Assembly (NCBI GenBank): GCA_035048815.1
Contig: JAUCBN010000037.1
Span: 14,288,001-14,352,000 of the forward strand
Length of the DNA: 64,000 bases
Reading direction: 5' to 3'
Origin: Abelmoschus esculentus
Taxonomy: Eukaryota > Streptophyta > Magnoliopsida > Malvales > Malvaceae
Below the pieces are notes generated by a model. That model ran no database searches, was not told where the DNA came from, and saw only the letters and a list, made by a program, of their open reading frames with translations. Made by a program: the position numbers and the translations under genes. Positions 1 through 11,205 of this stretch are shown here, piece after piece. The first letter of the stretch is position 1. Every line of letters starts with the position of its first letter.

Positions 1-496
1 CTACAAGTTGTTCAATACAAAAAGGGACATCAACAGTTTTTTATTGAAACATGATTAAAAAGAACTAAATTCGATAATATTTTTTATTCATATAAAATAT
101 ATCTTCTAATTTTATTTGTATGATTTATGACGAAATTTTAAAGTATATATTGTTATTTTCGAAAACAGTTTTTAGTCTTTTCTTTTGAATTTTGTTTGTC
201 CAAAAATTAACAACTCTTTGTTTATAATATAAAATCAAGAACATCTTATTTTAAATGAATCTATACTTTAGTATGGTTATAGAAATTTAAGGTTTATTTC
301 CGGGTTTATCTTATAAAATTTTTGAGGATTTTTTAAAATCATTGTTAAAATTATTTTTTAAGAAATTTGCTGTTATTTTTTTGCTCTTGAACATTCATAA
401 TATATATATTAAAATCGATCACTTTATATTAAAAAAATTAATAAATTATCCTTACGACCATCTAATTTTATAAAATATTCTAAACCTCTCTAAATA

Positions 497-743
497 GGGA
501 ATAAAAATTTTTGTCTCTTTTTTGTGCCTCCTTCTGTGTCTCTTTTGATTTTTTTTTTAAAAAATTGAATTTTAAATCCTAAACTCTTATTTTTTATATC
601 CTAAATCCTAAACCTACCCTTTAAAAAATACATCATACTCCTAATTCTCTAAAGCCTAACTAAAATCCTTAACCTAGAACCCTAAACCCTAATTTAAAGT
701 AAAATATAAATGAGGCATAAAAAAGGACAGACGATTCACACCC
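497..743. repeat. Copy A of a small CCCTAA-rich dispersed repeat (MITE-like)
   Basis: Begins with GGGAATAAAAATTTTTGTCT and ends with CAGACGATTCACACCC. The middle is a run of cctaaaccctaa-like text. The same layout recurs at 19407-19649, in reverse at 33200-33448, and partly near 30215-30350. No target duplication is evident for this copy. The rest of 1-1140 is AT-rich, with no gene that I can support; it forms the upstream region of the MLF gene. Confidence 0.6.
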
Positions 744-1403
744 TTGGTTCCACGATCTCGATGACTCTTTGTAGCACTAGTATCTTTCTGGTTCCTTGAA
801 TCTCTCGACGGGTTCTCGTCACCATTAAAATGTACTGTTTGCTGGATCTTCTGTTGGTCTAAAATGTATGACGTCGCTCCTACGCTTGAGGTACATTCTA
901 ACATTTGTCATGCTTGCCTCTCGGCTAAGGTTGTATTCTCCGACACCTTTGTTTCCACACTTCTTGGACAGCCTAGCCTACTTCCAAGGAAATTATCAGA
1001 AAATCCAGGAAAACTTTACCACATATACACACATCCGGCAATTATTTCCGAGAATACAGAGACTGAGAAGAATGAAATCCAATAGTTTGCTGACTTTGAT
1101 TACGACCCTTGTTCTAAATAAAACCAGAACCTTCTCGCTTTAGCCGGCAGATGAAAGTCGGATTACGTGTCGTCTTCTAAAACATCCCCCCGAATTCAAA
1201 GGTGGTGACTGGTGACAGATCCAGAAACATGGTCGTCATTCATTTCAAACCTTTCTCAACACGTTTATTTGAAACCCGACTCACCTACCGTGAATCCGAA
1301 TCCAGAAGTGGGTTATTCAGGCAGGTTCATGTTACATTTGATATTGTCTGTCATCTTCTTGTCTGATTCTATCATTAAAACCTGTCATGTTGTTTTCTTC
1401 AGA

Positions 1404-2596
1404 ATGCAGAGGGGAAGAGAAGGCAGAAAGGACGTCTTCGATGCGGGTGACCCGTTTGATGCTATCCAGAGGCTCGGCAACTTTGGATCCCGTGATATGT
1501 TTAGCCTCTTTGGAGCCAAAGATCCTTTCGAGGACCCGTTTTTCACTCGTCCATTCGGTACCATGTTCGAACCTGGAAAGGGAATAGTTATAGAAGAACT
1601 GAACTCCGATGAGGAAGACAAAGAGAAGAAGAAAGGCAACACCGAGCATGTCGGATCAGGCAAGGAACCGTGTATCGAGCACCCGGACGATAGCGATACA
1701 AATGAGCATGACAGCCACGGGGTGAAAGGCTCAAAGCCACAGGCTCGTAGTTTTAGTTTCCAGACATCAAGAGTTACATATGGAGGTGTAGATGGAACTT
1801 ATTACAGTTGTACGAAAAGCAGGAAGACAGGCAGCGACGGGGTAAGTATTATGTAACCTTTCCGATTCGAACCGAGGAGTGATCGATTATGGTTAGAATG
1901 CTTCTTGTATTCGGTATCTGTGTTGGACTGTTGGTTGTTTCAGGTGGTGATCGAGGAGAAAAGAGAAGCAGATACTAGAACAGGTGAAGCAACACATAGG
2001 ATTTCTAGAGGAATTCATGATAAGGTAATTGAAACTCGAATGTACAGATTCTGGTACAATTCCAGACCGAGTTCAATGTTGTCTCTGTTCTTGCAGGGTC
2101 ATTCTGTTACAAGGAAGCTGACTGCAGATGGTAAGGTGGACACAACACAGACATTACACAACTTGAATGAAGGTTTGTTCCTTGATTTGGTTGCTTGGTC
2201 TGATCATTCAAGAACAATTGTGCTTGAATCAAACTGATACTTTCATATTGAGGTTGGTTTTATTAGATGAGCTTTCGGATTTCGAAAAGGCTTGGAAAGG
2301 TAATAGCGATGGGTTCAGCAAGCCTGCAGATGCTGGTACACATTTCTGTTAACCTTTTACCTACAAGGTTTCACTTTAATGGAGTTAGCAGACCTTCATT
2401 ATCATGCCATTTGACATCATCATTTCTTTCATTATCCAATGTGAGTATAGGATTTGGAGGAAGTCATGAACAGATGGGGTTGGTAGTAAACGACGGTCGG
2501 CGACATCTATATCGAGAGCAGGGCCGGAATGCTGGGAATCAAGGAGCAAACACTGAATCAAGAACCAAGAAGGTTGTTAGTATTAATGTAGAATGA
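1404..2596 (+). CDS. Myeloid leukemia factor (Mlf1IP-domain) family protein
   Basis: Five coding exons: 1404-1841, 1944-2024, 2097-2172, 2267-2335 and 2451-2596. All have GT-AG borders and compatible phases and give about 269 residues. The start is the ATG right after a probable 5'-UTR intron acceptor at 1402 (donor near 1323). The N-terminus (MQRGREGRKD), the DPFEDPFFTRPFG stretch, the FQTSRVTYGGVDGTYYS block and the RKLTADGKVDTTQTLHNL block are typical of plant MLF-like proteins. The basic tail SRTKKVVSINVE is also typical. Family members are poorly understood nuclear or cytoplasmic adaptor-like proteins, so no catalytic role is claimed. The exon 4 to 5 junction is the least certain: reading on from exon 4 would instead stop at 2352. 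The gene is convergent with the epimerase gene at 4481-5794. Confidence 0.85.
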
Positions 2597-2649
2597 ACCA
2601 GGCATGACCAGATACTGATTCATACATTAATATATCACCACTGTATTCT

Positions 2650-4150
2650 GTTTGATTTAATGTCATATAATTTTCAACTAATTCTTCAACAACATATGTA
2701 TATGAAGAAAGATGAATTATTCCATTCTACTAAACATAAATTTCACATGCAAATATCTCAATTTCAAACCATAAATGAACTTCCATATATTTACCATTAC
2801 TTTTTTATTTGATCGGTGAATATTCGTTAAAAAACGGCCGTAAACGAAACTTTATGATATATAGACCAATAAAGCTTCGATTGCAAAATTAACTGAGCAA
2901 GTTCTTAGTTATATGATCAATGAAGTTTTCCTTTCAATTGATTTTACTTACTTAATTCTAATGTCTCGTATATTTTATAATGATAATAAGTTCAATTGGG
3001 ATTTTTTTGTATACATAACGCCTTGAACTTAAGAACATCTTATGATACATTGATCAAGTACAACGAACACGAAAATAGAATCAGTGTTTTGACTTTAACA
3101 CGGATGAGTTAACTCGGTAGATGCAAAGCCAAATGCATAAAAAAAGTTCTACTTTACCAGATGAGAACATATCTGACCTAATCTAACACTTCATGGAATA
3201 CTGTGAAATTATTTAAACCATCTGCTTCAAGTACATGGAACTCTATAAACATTTATGATTCTGAAAGTAATTGAGTAGTAAGTCAAAATGAGACCCACAA
3301 GATGCAACAAAAAGCTCATAGGTAATAAGAAAAGCTACTGATTTAGCTGTGTCTGATCTGGTATTTCGTATTTTCCTTTGACGAACAATCCATATAACTT
3401 CATTATAGCTACATGAATTGTGTTCACATCATACAGAATGAGGTTTTCCAGCAACTTTCCATGAAAATGCAAAAGCTGAAATAAAGCATATCAAAAATGA
3501 CTTAAACCAGATGCTTCTAAAGCTGAGTATCTTTTAGTTGTACATGGACCAGACAATGAAGGAATAAAAATCATCAAGGATGGCCTACCGTCCCACTATT
3601 TGTTAACCTAAACGATTCTTCGAAAATAGACCATGCTGCTGGATAGCACGAGCATACAAAGTTCAAAATATCACAAAGCAAGCAACAACAGAATAACCGT
3701 TCCTGAAGTTCAACAGCAGCAGGACAGAATTTGTTCAAACCATAAATAGTTGCAGATTCTCGAACAGTAACTCAGTGATGCATATTTCAGAAACCATATC
3801 ATATTTATTCATTTATATCCAGCTCAAAAAAGAAAAGAAAGGAGCAATACCTCTATGCTACGGAATGAAGACATGTGATTATCAAAGATCTAATGCATTA
3901 CTAAAGAAATGGAAGAAACAAAAAGTTGGACCATTGGCTTTTGTAGGTGCCAAAGTCAAGAATAATACCTTACCTAAAAAGCAAAATAGCATAGCAAGGT
4001 TAAGATATCAACATCAGCATATTAATTTTACAAAAGTGCAATAAATATTGAGATATACTTTTCCACTGGTGGGGGTGGGGGTGGAACCATTAAAAGGAAA
4101 AAAAAATCGAACACGACCAATGGAAAGAAATATCATATTATCCAGCTCTA
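2650..4150. other. Gene-free stretch between two convergent genes
   Basis: AT-rich DNA holding the 3' ends of the MLF gene (+) and the epimerase gene (-). Open frames here are short and show no recognisable domain. A G-rich run lies near 4068-4083. I see no RNA gene or mobile element with clear borders. Confidence 0.5.
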
Positions 4151-4480
4151 TTTTATTGGAATTGCATACCAATGATACATGTCCAAACTAAGATCAGCTT
4201 ATGCTCTATCAGTTCATGAATTCTAAATGCCAAAACTACAACAGTTACATTCCATGGGACAGAAAAATGAAGAAAAAGAGAGTTTTTCCGGTGTTCTTTT
4301 GATACAACGTGGGAATGGCCAGCTAACACTGTCCAATTATCACAAAACTTCTTCGAAGTAGGACCAATATCCTTACTTATATGGATGAAACAACGGTAAT
4401 TGCCTAATGAACAGACAAATGTTAAGAACAATGATAGTGAACAAGAATTTGGAGGATCCTACCACAATTCAAAGAATGAA

Positions 4481-5794
4481 TTAACCAGCAGCCTTCTCCC
4501 CACCAGAATAGTAGCTGAGATACCACCTAACAAATTTCTTCAAACCAGTCTGCAAATCAGTTGTGGGCTTATACCCAAGCTCCCTCTGAGCCAAGCTAAT
4601 ATTAGCATGAGTAAACTGAACATCACCATTTCGTGGCAACCTCATAATATCCCTCTTCGCATTAACTTTCAAAAGCCTTTCCAAGATATTAACAAGATCC
4701 GAAACTGGCACAGGCGAAGTATTCCCCAAATTATATACCCTCAATTGAGCAGGACCCTTCTTCTTCCCTCCACTACCAGTACTCTTCTCAGCAGTATCCA
4801 GTGCTGCCAAACACCCTTTCACAATATCATCAATGTAGGTAAAATCCCGAGCCACCGTACCATGATTAGCTGCCTCGAATATTGATATGGACTTCCCCTT
4901 CAAAATATTCCTAGTGAAAAAGAAATATGCCATATCCGGCCTTCCCCAAGGACCATAAACCGTGAAAAACCTCAAACCAGTTAAAGAAAGTCCATATATA
5001 TGATTATAAGTATGCGCAATCTCTTCACCGGCTTTCTTAGTAGCAGCATATAAACTAGCAGGCTGATCAGTCCTATCTCTCTCAGAAAATGGAACTTTAG
5101 TGTTAAGACCATAAACCGAACTCGAAGACGCCCACACGATTGCAGGCTGCGGATTGGCAGACTTACAAACTTCTAGTAAACTAACAAGACCAGCAATATT
5201 ACTATGCACATAAGAGCTAGGATTTTCCATTGCATACCTGACCCCAGCTTGAGCAGCCAAATGCATAACGTGGGTAAAAGCAACGACCTCGAAAAGCTTC
5301 CTTAAAAGAGCCGAATCATTGATATCTCCTTCCACAATGAAAACCCCACTCCGTTCCAGAAGCGCTTGCCGAGCTCTTTTCAGTGAAGGATCATAGTAGT
5401 CATTGAAATTATCGAGTCCAAGAACACCATCGCCGCGCCTTTTCAAAGCAGTCGAAACGTGGGTGCCGACGAAACCGGCAGCTCCGGTAACCAAAACGGA
5501 GATTCCATTGCGAGAACGGACACGCGCCGAGGAACGGACCCTTTTCTCCCAAGCGGGTCCGCCCCAGTTGTACGTACGGAGAGAGCGCCGAGAGGGATCT
5601 TGCGGGAGGGGATTCGATGAAGGAGATCGAAAAAAGAAGATCAAGATCAGACCCAAGAAGATGAATGACCAAAATGTGAGCTTCGCAATGGAGGAATGCC
5701 ACCTCAGCCTGTTGTGAACGAAGGGAGATTTTTCCATCTTGAATTTCCCCGGCGTTGAGGGAATGTTGTCAAGATGCGACATTTGTTTCGACAT
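4481..5794 (-). CDS. GAE: UDP-glucuronate 4-epimerase (GAE family)
   Basis: Intronless gene of 437 residues. The frame opens six bases earlier at a TTG, but the first ATG is at 5794, giving MSKQMSHLDN. It interconverts UDP-glucuronate and UDP-galacturonate in the Golgi, supplying galacturonate for pectin. A short cytosolic N-terminus with the conserved IPSTPGKFK motif is followed by one membrane anchor (about residues 36-55), giving a type II topology. The extended SDR domain shows the NAD-binding TGAAGFVGTH motif (about 103-112), the SSSSVYG segment with the catalytic serine, and the YAATK motif (Tyr249, Lys253). Length and lack of introns fit the plant GAE family, and the N-terminus is closest to the GAE6-type subgroup. 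I cannot assign a paralogue number with certainty. Confidence 0.95.
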   Translation of the reverse strand: MSKQMSHLDNIPSTPGKFKMEKSPFVHNRLRWHSSIAKLTFWSFIFLGLILIFFFRSPSSNPLPQDPSRRSLRTYNWGGPAWEKRVRSSARVRSRNGISVLVTGAAGFVGTHVSTALKRRGDGVLGLDNFNDYYDPSLKRARQALLERSGVFIVEGDINDSALLRKLFEVVAFTHVMHLAAQAGVRYAMENPSSYVHSNIAGLVSLLEVCKSANPQPAIVWASSSSVYGLNTKVPFSERDRTDQPASLYAATKKAGEEIAHTYNHIYGLSLTGLRFFTVYGPWGRPDMAYFFFTRNILKGKSISIFEAANHGTVARDFTYIDDIVKGCLAALDTAEKSTGSGGKKKGPAQLRVYNLGNTSPVPVSDLVNILERLLKVNAKRDIMRLPRNGDVQFTHANISLAQRELGYKPTTDLQTGLKKFVRWYLSYYSGGEKAAG

Positions 5795-5987
5795 TTCCAA
5801 GGTTATTAGGATCTGGAGAAATGGGTAACTCTGCTTCGGTGGTGACGACGAGCGGCGTAGGGTGGCGGCGGAAAGGGAGGTTTTTTCCCCTTCGGGTTTG
5901 TTTGTTCGTTCGTTGTTGGTTTGTGTTCTACTAGTTTCCCTTCCAATGGCTCTAAAATCAAAGAAGACAGGTCAATATAGGCTTAAA

Positions 5988-6430
5988 GTTAAAAATATTA
6001 CTATTTAATAGAATAATTAGTTAAATCTTTATTTTTTTTAAATAATTTAATTTTTAATATTTTATTTTAATTAAATTAATTATTTTGAAAATAAAAATTA
6101 TCGATTAGAAATATCAAATGACTTAAAATAACGTGATAAATTTATATTACAGTAAACGTTAATATGATATCATATAAATAAACATATCAATTTAAAAATA
6201 TTTTATTAATCAAAAATTAATTTTATAATATTATATAAAATATAAAATATTTTTTCTATTAATTTATCATTTTTTAAATTATTTTAAATTGTTTATAATC
6301 AAATATTTTTAATAATTTTTATTCCTAAAAGAGCTATTTTAACTCAAAATAAAAGATTGAAGGTTGAAGTAATTTAAAAAAATTAAAATAACTATTCAAT
6401 CAACGTTAAGATTATTTTATAACTTTATAT
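5988..6430. repeat. AT-rich inverted-repeat element
   Basis: The left arm (about 5990-6090) and right arm (about 6330-6430) are reverse complements, both including a TTTTATTTTAATT-type block. The same family recurs around the solo LTR at 8075-10219. No clean target duplication was found, so borders are approximate. Confidence 0.5.
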
Positions 6431-6756
6431 CATCTATATAAGATTTTTAATTATAAAAGCAACTTTAATTGTACGAGTATTTTAGCTCAATTAATTAAAA
6501 AATTAACTATTATTTCTAAAATATAATCATAAATAATATAATAAATTAAATTCATCTAATAATTTTTTTATCGATATCGAAGTATTTTTATATTTCAATG
6601 AAGGAAAAAAAAACAATCAAACTTTTCTCTGGAATTTTCTTTGGAAATCTTTGATTTTACTCTACTTTAAACCTACCAATTAGCATCATGTGGGATTGTA
6701 GATAGCAATCCACGTTGTTAACTTTTGAAGAAAAATTACACTTAACCTCTGATTTT

Positions 6757-6830
6757 ACTTCCTTTGCAAGCTCATCAAAGTAAACAAGAGTCAACTTCCT
6801 TTGCAAGCTCATCAAAGTAAACAAGAGTCA
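6757..6830. repeat. 37-bp tandem duplication
   Basis: Two exact adjacent copies (6757-6793 and 6794-6830) of a unit starting ACTTCCTTTGCAAGCTCATC. Each unit contains a smaller TCAAAGTAAACAAGAGTCAA block. No coding significance is seen. Confidence 0.9.
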
Positions 6831-6838
6831 ACTTCAAG

Positions 6839-7343
6839 TATAGTATTAAATTACGGTTACGATTTCTATTGTGATTATGGTATCGCAGTTGCGGACGTTA
6901 CGTAACGCGTAATAACTGATACAGTTATGATTTATTTTAAAAATTTATATTTTAAAAAAAATATCATTTATATGTATATTTTACAACCTTAAGAATTTTA
7001 TGTAGGATAATATGTATTTAGTTTGTAGGAATGAGAACTTTGAGATAATTTTAATTTCATTATTATTTATAGTTAGACTATGCGATTATGAACTTATAAA
7101 TGAATCATGAAAGTGTTTTATTTATAGAGATTTATGTTTCGGATTATTTTTCGATGTTTAATTGTGGTGATGCGGCGTTGTGGCGCAATATTTGACATAT
7201 TGCGAAGTTATGTAACGGTTTCGTATTGTAAAAGTTGTGATACAGTTCTATTATTACATTACGCTTAAAATATGTCGCGATAACCTTGAAAAACATTACA
7301 ATATGACCGTTAAACTGCGTTGCGGCCGCATTTTAATACCGTG
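6839..7343. mobile_element. Degenerate hAT-like non-autonomous DNA transposon
   Basis: Imperfect terminal inverted repeats: the left end reads TATAGTATTAAATTACGG, and the reverse complement of the right end reads GGCACGGTATTAAAATGCGG. CTTCAAG flanks both sides (6832-6838 and 7344-7350), fitting a 7-8 bp hAT-type duplication. The ends are rich in CG dinucleotides, unlike the surroundings. No transposase frame is present. Confidence 0.55.
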
Positions 7344-8074
7344 CCTTCAAGGTTCAGTATTCAGACACCAAACTCTGTACTTCACTCTTGTTTAATTAAA
7401 CCTTTGACAGTTTCTTTCATGGCTGATCAAATTTTAAACAAAAACCCAGATTTCCCTTCGGCTGGCATTTTGGTTAAGTGTTTTCTTTCCCAGATTTCTG
7501 GACATTGTTTGGTTACAGAGAAACAGGAAGACAAATTAATTTTGAGGGGGAAAAAGAAAGATTCTAAAGTTTAAAGTTCCTGGCAACTTCTACAGACTCC
7601 ATGTGAGTATTTGGTGTAAAGGAAACATCTTTCTGTTATCTTTTACTTTAGGTCTGGCAAATGGACAACAAGTTACATGCACCGAGAGTTAATGTAAATC
7701 GTGAGCAGAGTCGTTCTTGAGATTTTAGTGGTCCGGCATTGATTGAGAGATGTAAAATTAGGGAATGTTTTCAAAAATTATGTTATACAGAAGCTATTTT
7801 CTCATTTTATTATGTATTACTTTTTAGTATCAAAAATATTTTCGATTCGGTGTATAGTTAAAAAATACTCTTACTGCTCGATAAAATAGTTATTTAGTTT
7901 TTTTAGAGTAATTTAATCTTTAACGTTTTATTTTGGGTCAAAATAATTTCTCTATTAATAAAAACTGTCAGTCAACTAACGATAAATTACTTAAAATGAC
8001 TAGATAAACTTATATGATAATGCACATTGATATTATTATATAGACAAATATATTTACATAAAAAATATTACATC

Positions 8075-10219
8075 TGTAACGACCCAGATTCGGATCCGAG
8101 TGTCGGTTTAACCCGATAGGTTTTGGGCTTCGGTTTCGGACCTCGGGTGTGTGTTGGGCCTTGTTGGGTTGGGCTTTGAGGGGATGTCTAAGGGCATTTT
8201 TGTAAATGCCTAAATGGATGAAAGAGGGGGGGTTTGGAGTGTTGTTTCTGCAGGGGTGATATCATAGTTGCAGAGGGTTTTCTTTTTCTCATCTCCTTCA
8301 TCTAAAGCTTAAGGGAGGAAGAGTTAAAGGTTGAATCTTGTTGTTGTGGGCTGTGTTTCCCGTTTTGCAGCTTAAGGGTAAGTTGTTGAGCATCATAGGA
8401 TCTATAAAACAAGGTAAAAATCGGTAAGTTTGGTGAAGATTTAAGAGAGGGTTATGGGTGGAGTCCGGGTTTGAGTTTTAAGGGCTTAGGATGTGAGTTT
8501 TTCTAGCGTTTTTAGGCTCAAGAAGCATCCCAAGAAGGTTCTAATCCGATCTTAATCTTTCTCTTGTAAAGAAAGAAGCTTGTGAGCCATCATCAAGCCT
8601 TGGAAAGGGAAGAGCTTGAAGAAGGAGAAGGTAGACGTTTTGGTTGCTGTTTGCTTAAGGTTGGTACTCCCAACTTCTCCAATCATTATACATGTCATGG
8701 TAGATTTCATAGCATATAGAATCCATGTATGTATGCTTGATTTGCTTGAAAGGGGTCTTTAATGGTGAAATTCGGACTTAGGTGTTAAAGGTCTTGAAAA
8801 TGATGTTAAATTATCATAAATACTCCTAATAATGTGTAGGAACACTTTAAGATTGTTTGGATCGAGTTTGGGGATGAATCATAGGAAATTTCTAAGTGTA
8901 GACCTGCATTTCGTGCAGGGGGTATCGATACACGGGCTACCGGTATCGATATCCACGAGTGGAAATAGGCTAAGTGGCCGGGGTATCGAACCATGGTTCG
9001 ATACCAGGACTTCCAGTGGCATAATGGCATCGATACCGGTATCGATGCTGCTGGGTTCCCTTTTGTTGACTTTGGGAATGGTCAAAGGGTATCGATACCT
9101 GTACCGATACCCATGGTTCGATGCCTTCTTTGGGTAGGTATCGAGGCATGTGGTTCGATACCCCATATAAGGGTATCGATACCCCTGCGAGAAATTGACA
9201 AGATAGGTATTGTTAGAGGTTCGATGATGGGATTAAAGGTCACGATGAATCTAATAATTAAATAAATGAATGGTTAACACAAGATTGACATATTAAACCT
9301 TGAATGACTAAATTATGCTAAGTCTTGATGTGTTTTGGTGTGAGGATTCTAGGTGGATCATTTATGTGTTTCGAGTCCTTGTGTGATGGAAATCCGGATA
9401 TCCATAAGTGTTGCAACACGTCGAAGGCCATCCGATGTAACATGCCGGATGATGTTTGGAGACTTTTATTCCGAGTGTTAGGCGGCCTCACTCGAAGATG
9501 TTCGACGTAACATTCCGAGCATGGGGTTGATTGGGCGGCCTCCACCCTTTTCCGAACGTTGGGCGACCTCGTTCGAAGATGTCCGATGTAACATTCCGGG
9601 CATAGGATTTGAGGGTGTCCTCAATCTTGAGTGTAGGATCCCGATGCTGTGTGGACGCGGGTCTCACTCTTGTGTGTTATTTGTGATGTGACATGTATAT
9701 GCTGTGTGCGATAGTATACATTGTTTATGCCATGTGGTAGGCAAGCATGTTAGATCATCATATCATGCACGATATTTTATATGTTATGTTTTACTATTTA
9801 TGATATGCATGATGTTGGCCGAGTTCGGCGTATCCACTGAGCTTTCGTAGCTCAGCGTTCGAAATATGTTTTCGTGCGTAGGTTAGGTGAAGCCGGTTCG
9901 TGGAGCACCATCAAGGTTTGGATTTCAGCATCGACCGTGTTGTCAGAGTACATGTATTAGATGTAGTGGGCTAGTACTATGTCGAACCCTATGTAATGTA
10001 ACTCTGTTTATTTTAATTTGGGTCGAATGTTTTAATGGTTTGTAATATTTTGGAGCTCCGATTTCTTAATACTATTTTGGGCTTGTGTTTTTAACTTAAA
10101 TGGATTTATGAATCGCATTTTGATTTGGGTTTGATTTCATTTGACGGGCTTTGAAAAGAAATTTTGAAATGCAGGTTTTGGGCCGGAGGCCCAATGTGAC
10201 ATCCGGGTCGGGTGTTACA
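8075..10219. mobile_element. Solo LTR of a Ty3/gypsy-like retrotransposon
   Basis: Starts TGTAACGACCC and ends CGGGTGTTACA, flanked by a perfect 5-bp duplication ACATC (8070-8074 and 10220-10224). At 2145 bp with no second LTR or internal genes, it is best read as a solo LTR left by recombination. The ends resemble those of Tekay/Del-type LTRs. It contains a cluster of TATCGATA-type palindromes (8920-9190), a CGAAGATGTYCGAYGTAACATTCCG-like degenerate tandem region (9410-9605), and a GAGCTTTCGTAGCTC hairpin near 9838. Confidence 0.9.
8920..9190. repeat. Cluster of palindromic GGTATCGATACC motifs
   Basis: About ten degenerate copies of GGTATCGATACC or GGTATCGAACC in roughly 270 bp. Two form perfect palindromes: 24 bp at 8982-9005 and 22 bp at 9027-9048. 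The cluster interrupts otherwise ordinary LTR sequence. A matching cluster lies in the other solo LTR at about 24655-25000. Confidence 0.85.
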
Positions 10220-10607
10220 ACATCGGTCTAAATATATTTTTATAAAATTATATAAAATATAATTTTTTGTTGAATTATCAGTCTATCAAGTTATTTCAAA
10301 CTATTTATCATTAATTTTTTAATAATTTTCATTTACATGGGGATAATTTTGACTCAAAATAAAATATTAAGTGTTGAATTGCTAAAAAAAATATAGATCA
10401 AAATGATTATTCAGTCAAACATTAGAGATATATTTTGACTTTATACCTTTTGATTCCAAAAGTTAATTTAAAAAAAAATAAATTACACAAATGATCATTT
10501 AATTATAAAATTAATATTAATATTATTATTATTATACTTTTAATTTTGATAAATATATCATATAACTATTAAAATAATTTCAATATAACCTCTTATCATT
10601 ATAAAAT

Positions 10608-11205
10608 AAAATCTTAATACTGAAATAAGTGCTCAAACTATGCTTGTAAGTCACTTTTGGTGACTAAACTATTTTTAGCTCGAAATAGGTACTTAACGTT
10701 TTAATTGTGGTCATTTTAAGTGCTTAACCATTTAACTACTTTTTTTTATTTAATTTATTTTTAATTTAATTTTTTTAAAAATTAAAAGTAAATCTTTATA
10801 AAATAGTTTCAAATGGTGGTCCGACGACGACAACGATGATCTCGGATGAGATAATAAATGATGATAACGATGATAATTTAAGGGATTTTGGGTTTGGAAT
10901 TAAGGATTTAGGACTGTTTCGTAAGAATTTAAAATTATAAATTTAAAGAAATAAAAATTTAATTTTATTTAAAAAATAATTAAAAGAAATTAAAAAGTAA
11001 ATCTTGCCACTTGTCATATTTTTACTGGTAAACGATTTTTTATTATTGGTTAGACATTTAAAATGATCACAATTGAAACTTTAAGCACTTATTTAAAATT
11101 AAAAATAGTTTAGGCACTAAAAATAACTTACAAACATAGTTTAGGCACTAAAAATAACTTACAAACATAATTTAGGCACCTATTTAAATATTAAACCTAA
11201 AATAA
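10608..11205. repeat. Non-autonomous inverted-repeat element with tandem duplication
   Basis: The left arm (10608-10740) and right arm (about 11040-11205) are reverse complements, sharing GTGACTAAACTATTTTTAG-like text. The right arm carries a 33-bp direct duplication near 11115-11180 containing AGGCACTAAAAATAACTTAC. No target duplication was identified. 11210-12400 is AT-rich debris with repeated GGTTAATTCGGTT-like text and no gene. Confidence 0.55.

Larger units (their letters stand above)
7875..10425. repeat. Inverted-repeat element split by a solo LTR
   Basis: The stretch at about 7875-8069 is the reverse complement of about 10225-10425, including TTTTATTTTGGGTCAAAAT against its counterpart. 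The two halves would form one AT-rich element related to 5988-6430 if the solo LTR and its target duplication were removed. The LTR therefore landed inside an older element. Confidence 0.55.

Noticed and set aside
864..1143. Overlapping plus-strand open frames upstream of the MLF gene
   Set aside because: They overlap in different frames, lack any domain or splice context, and lie in what looks like promoter or leader DNA.
3775..4044. 89-codon open frame between MLF and GAE
   Set aside because: Low-complexity Lys-rich translation with no domain. The position corresponds to intergenic or 3'-UTR DNA.
8806..9545. Open frames across the TATCGATA region and beyond in solo LTR 1
   Set aside because: Palindromic repeats stay open on both strands at once and the peptides are repeat translations (RYRYRYP-like).
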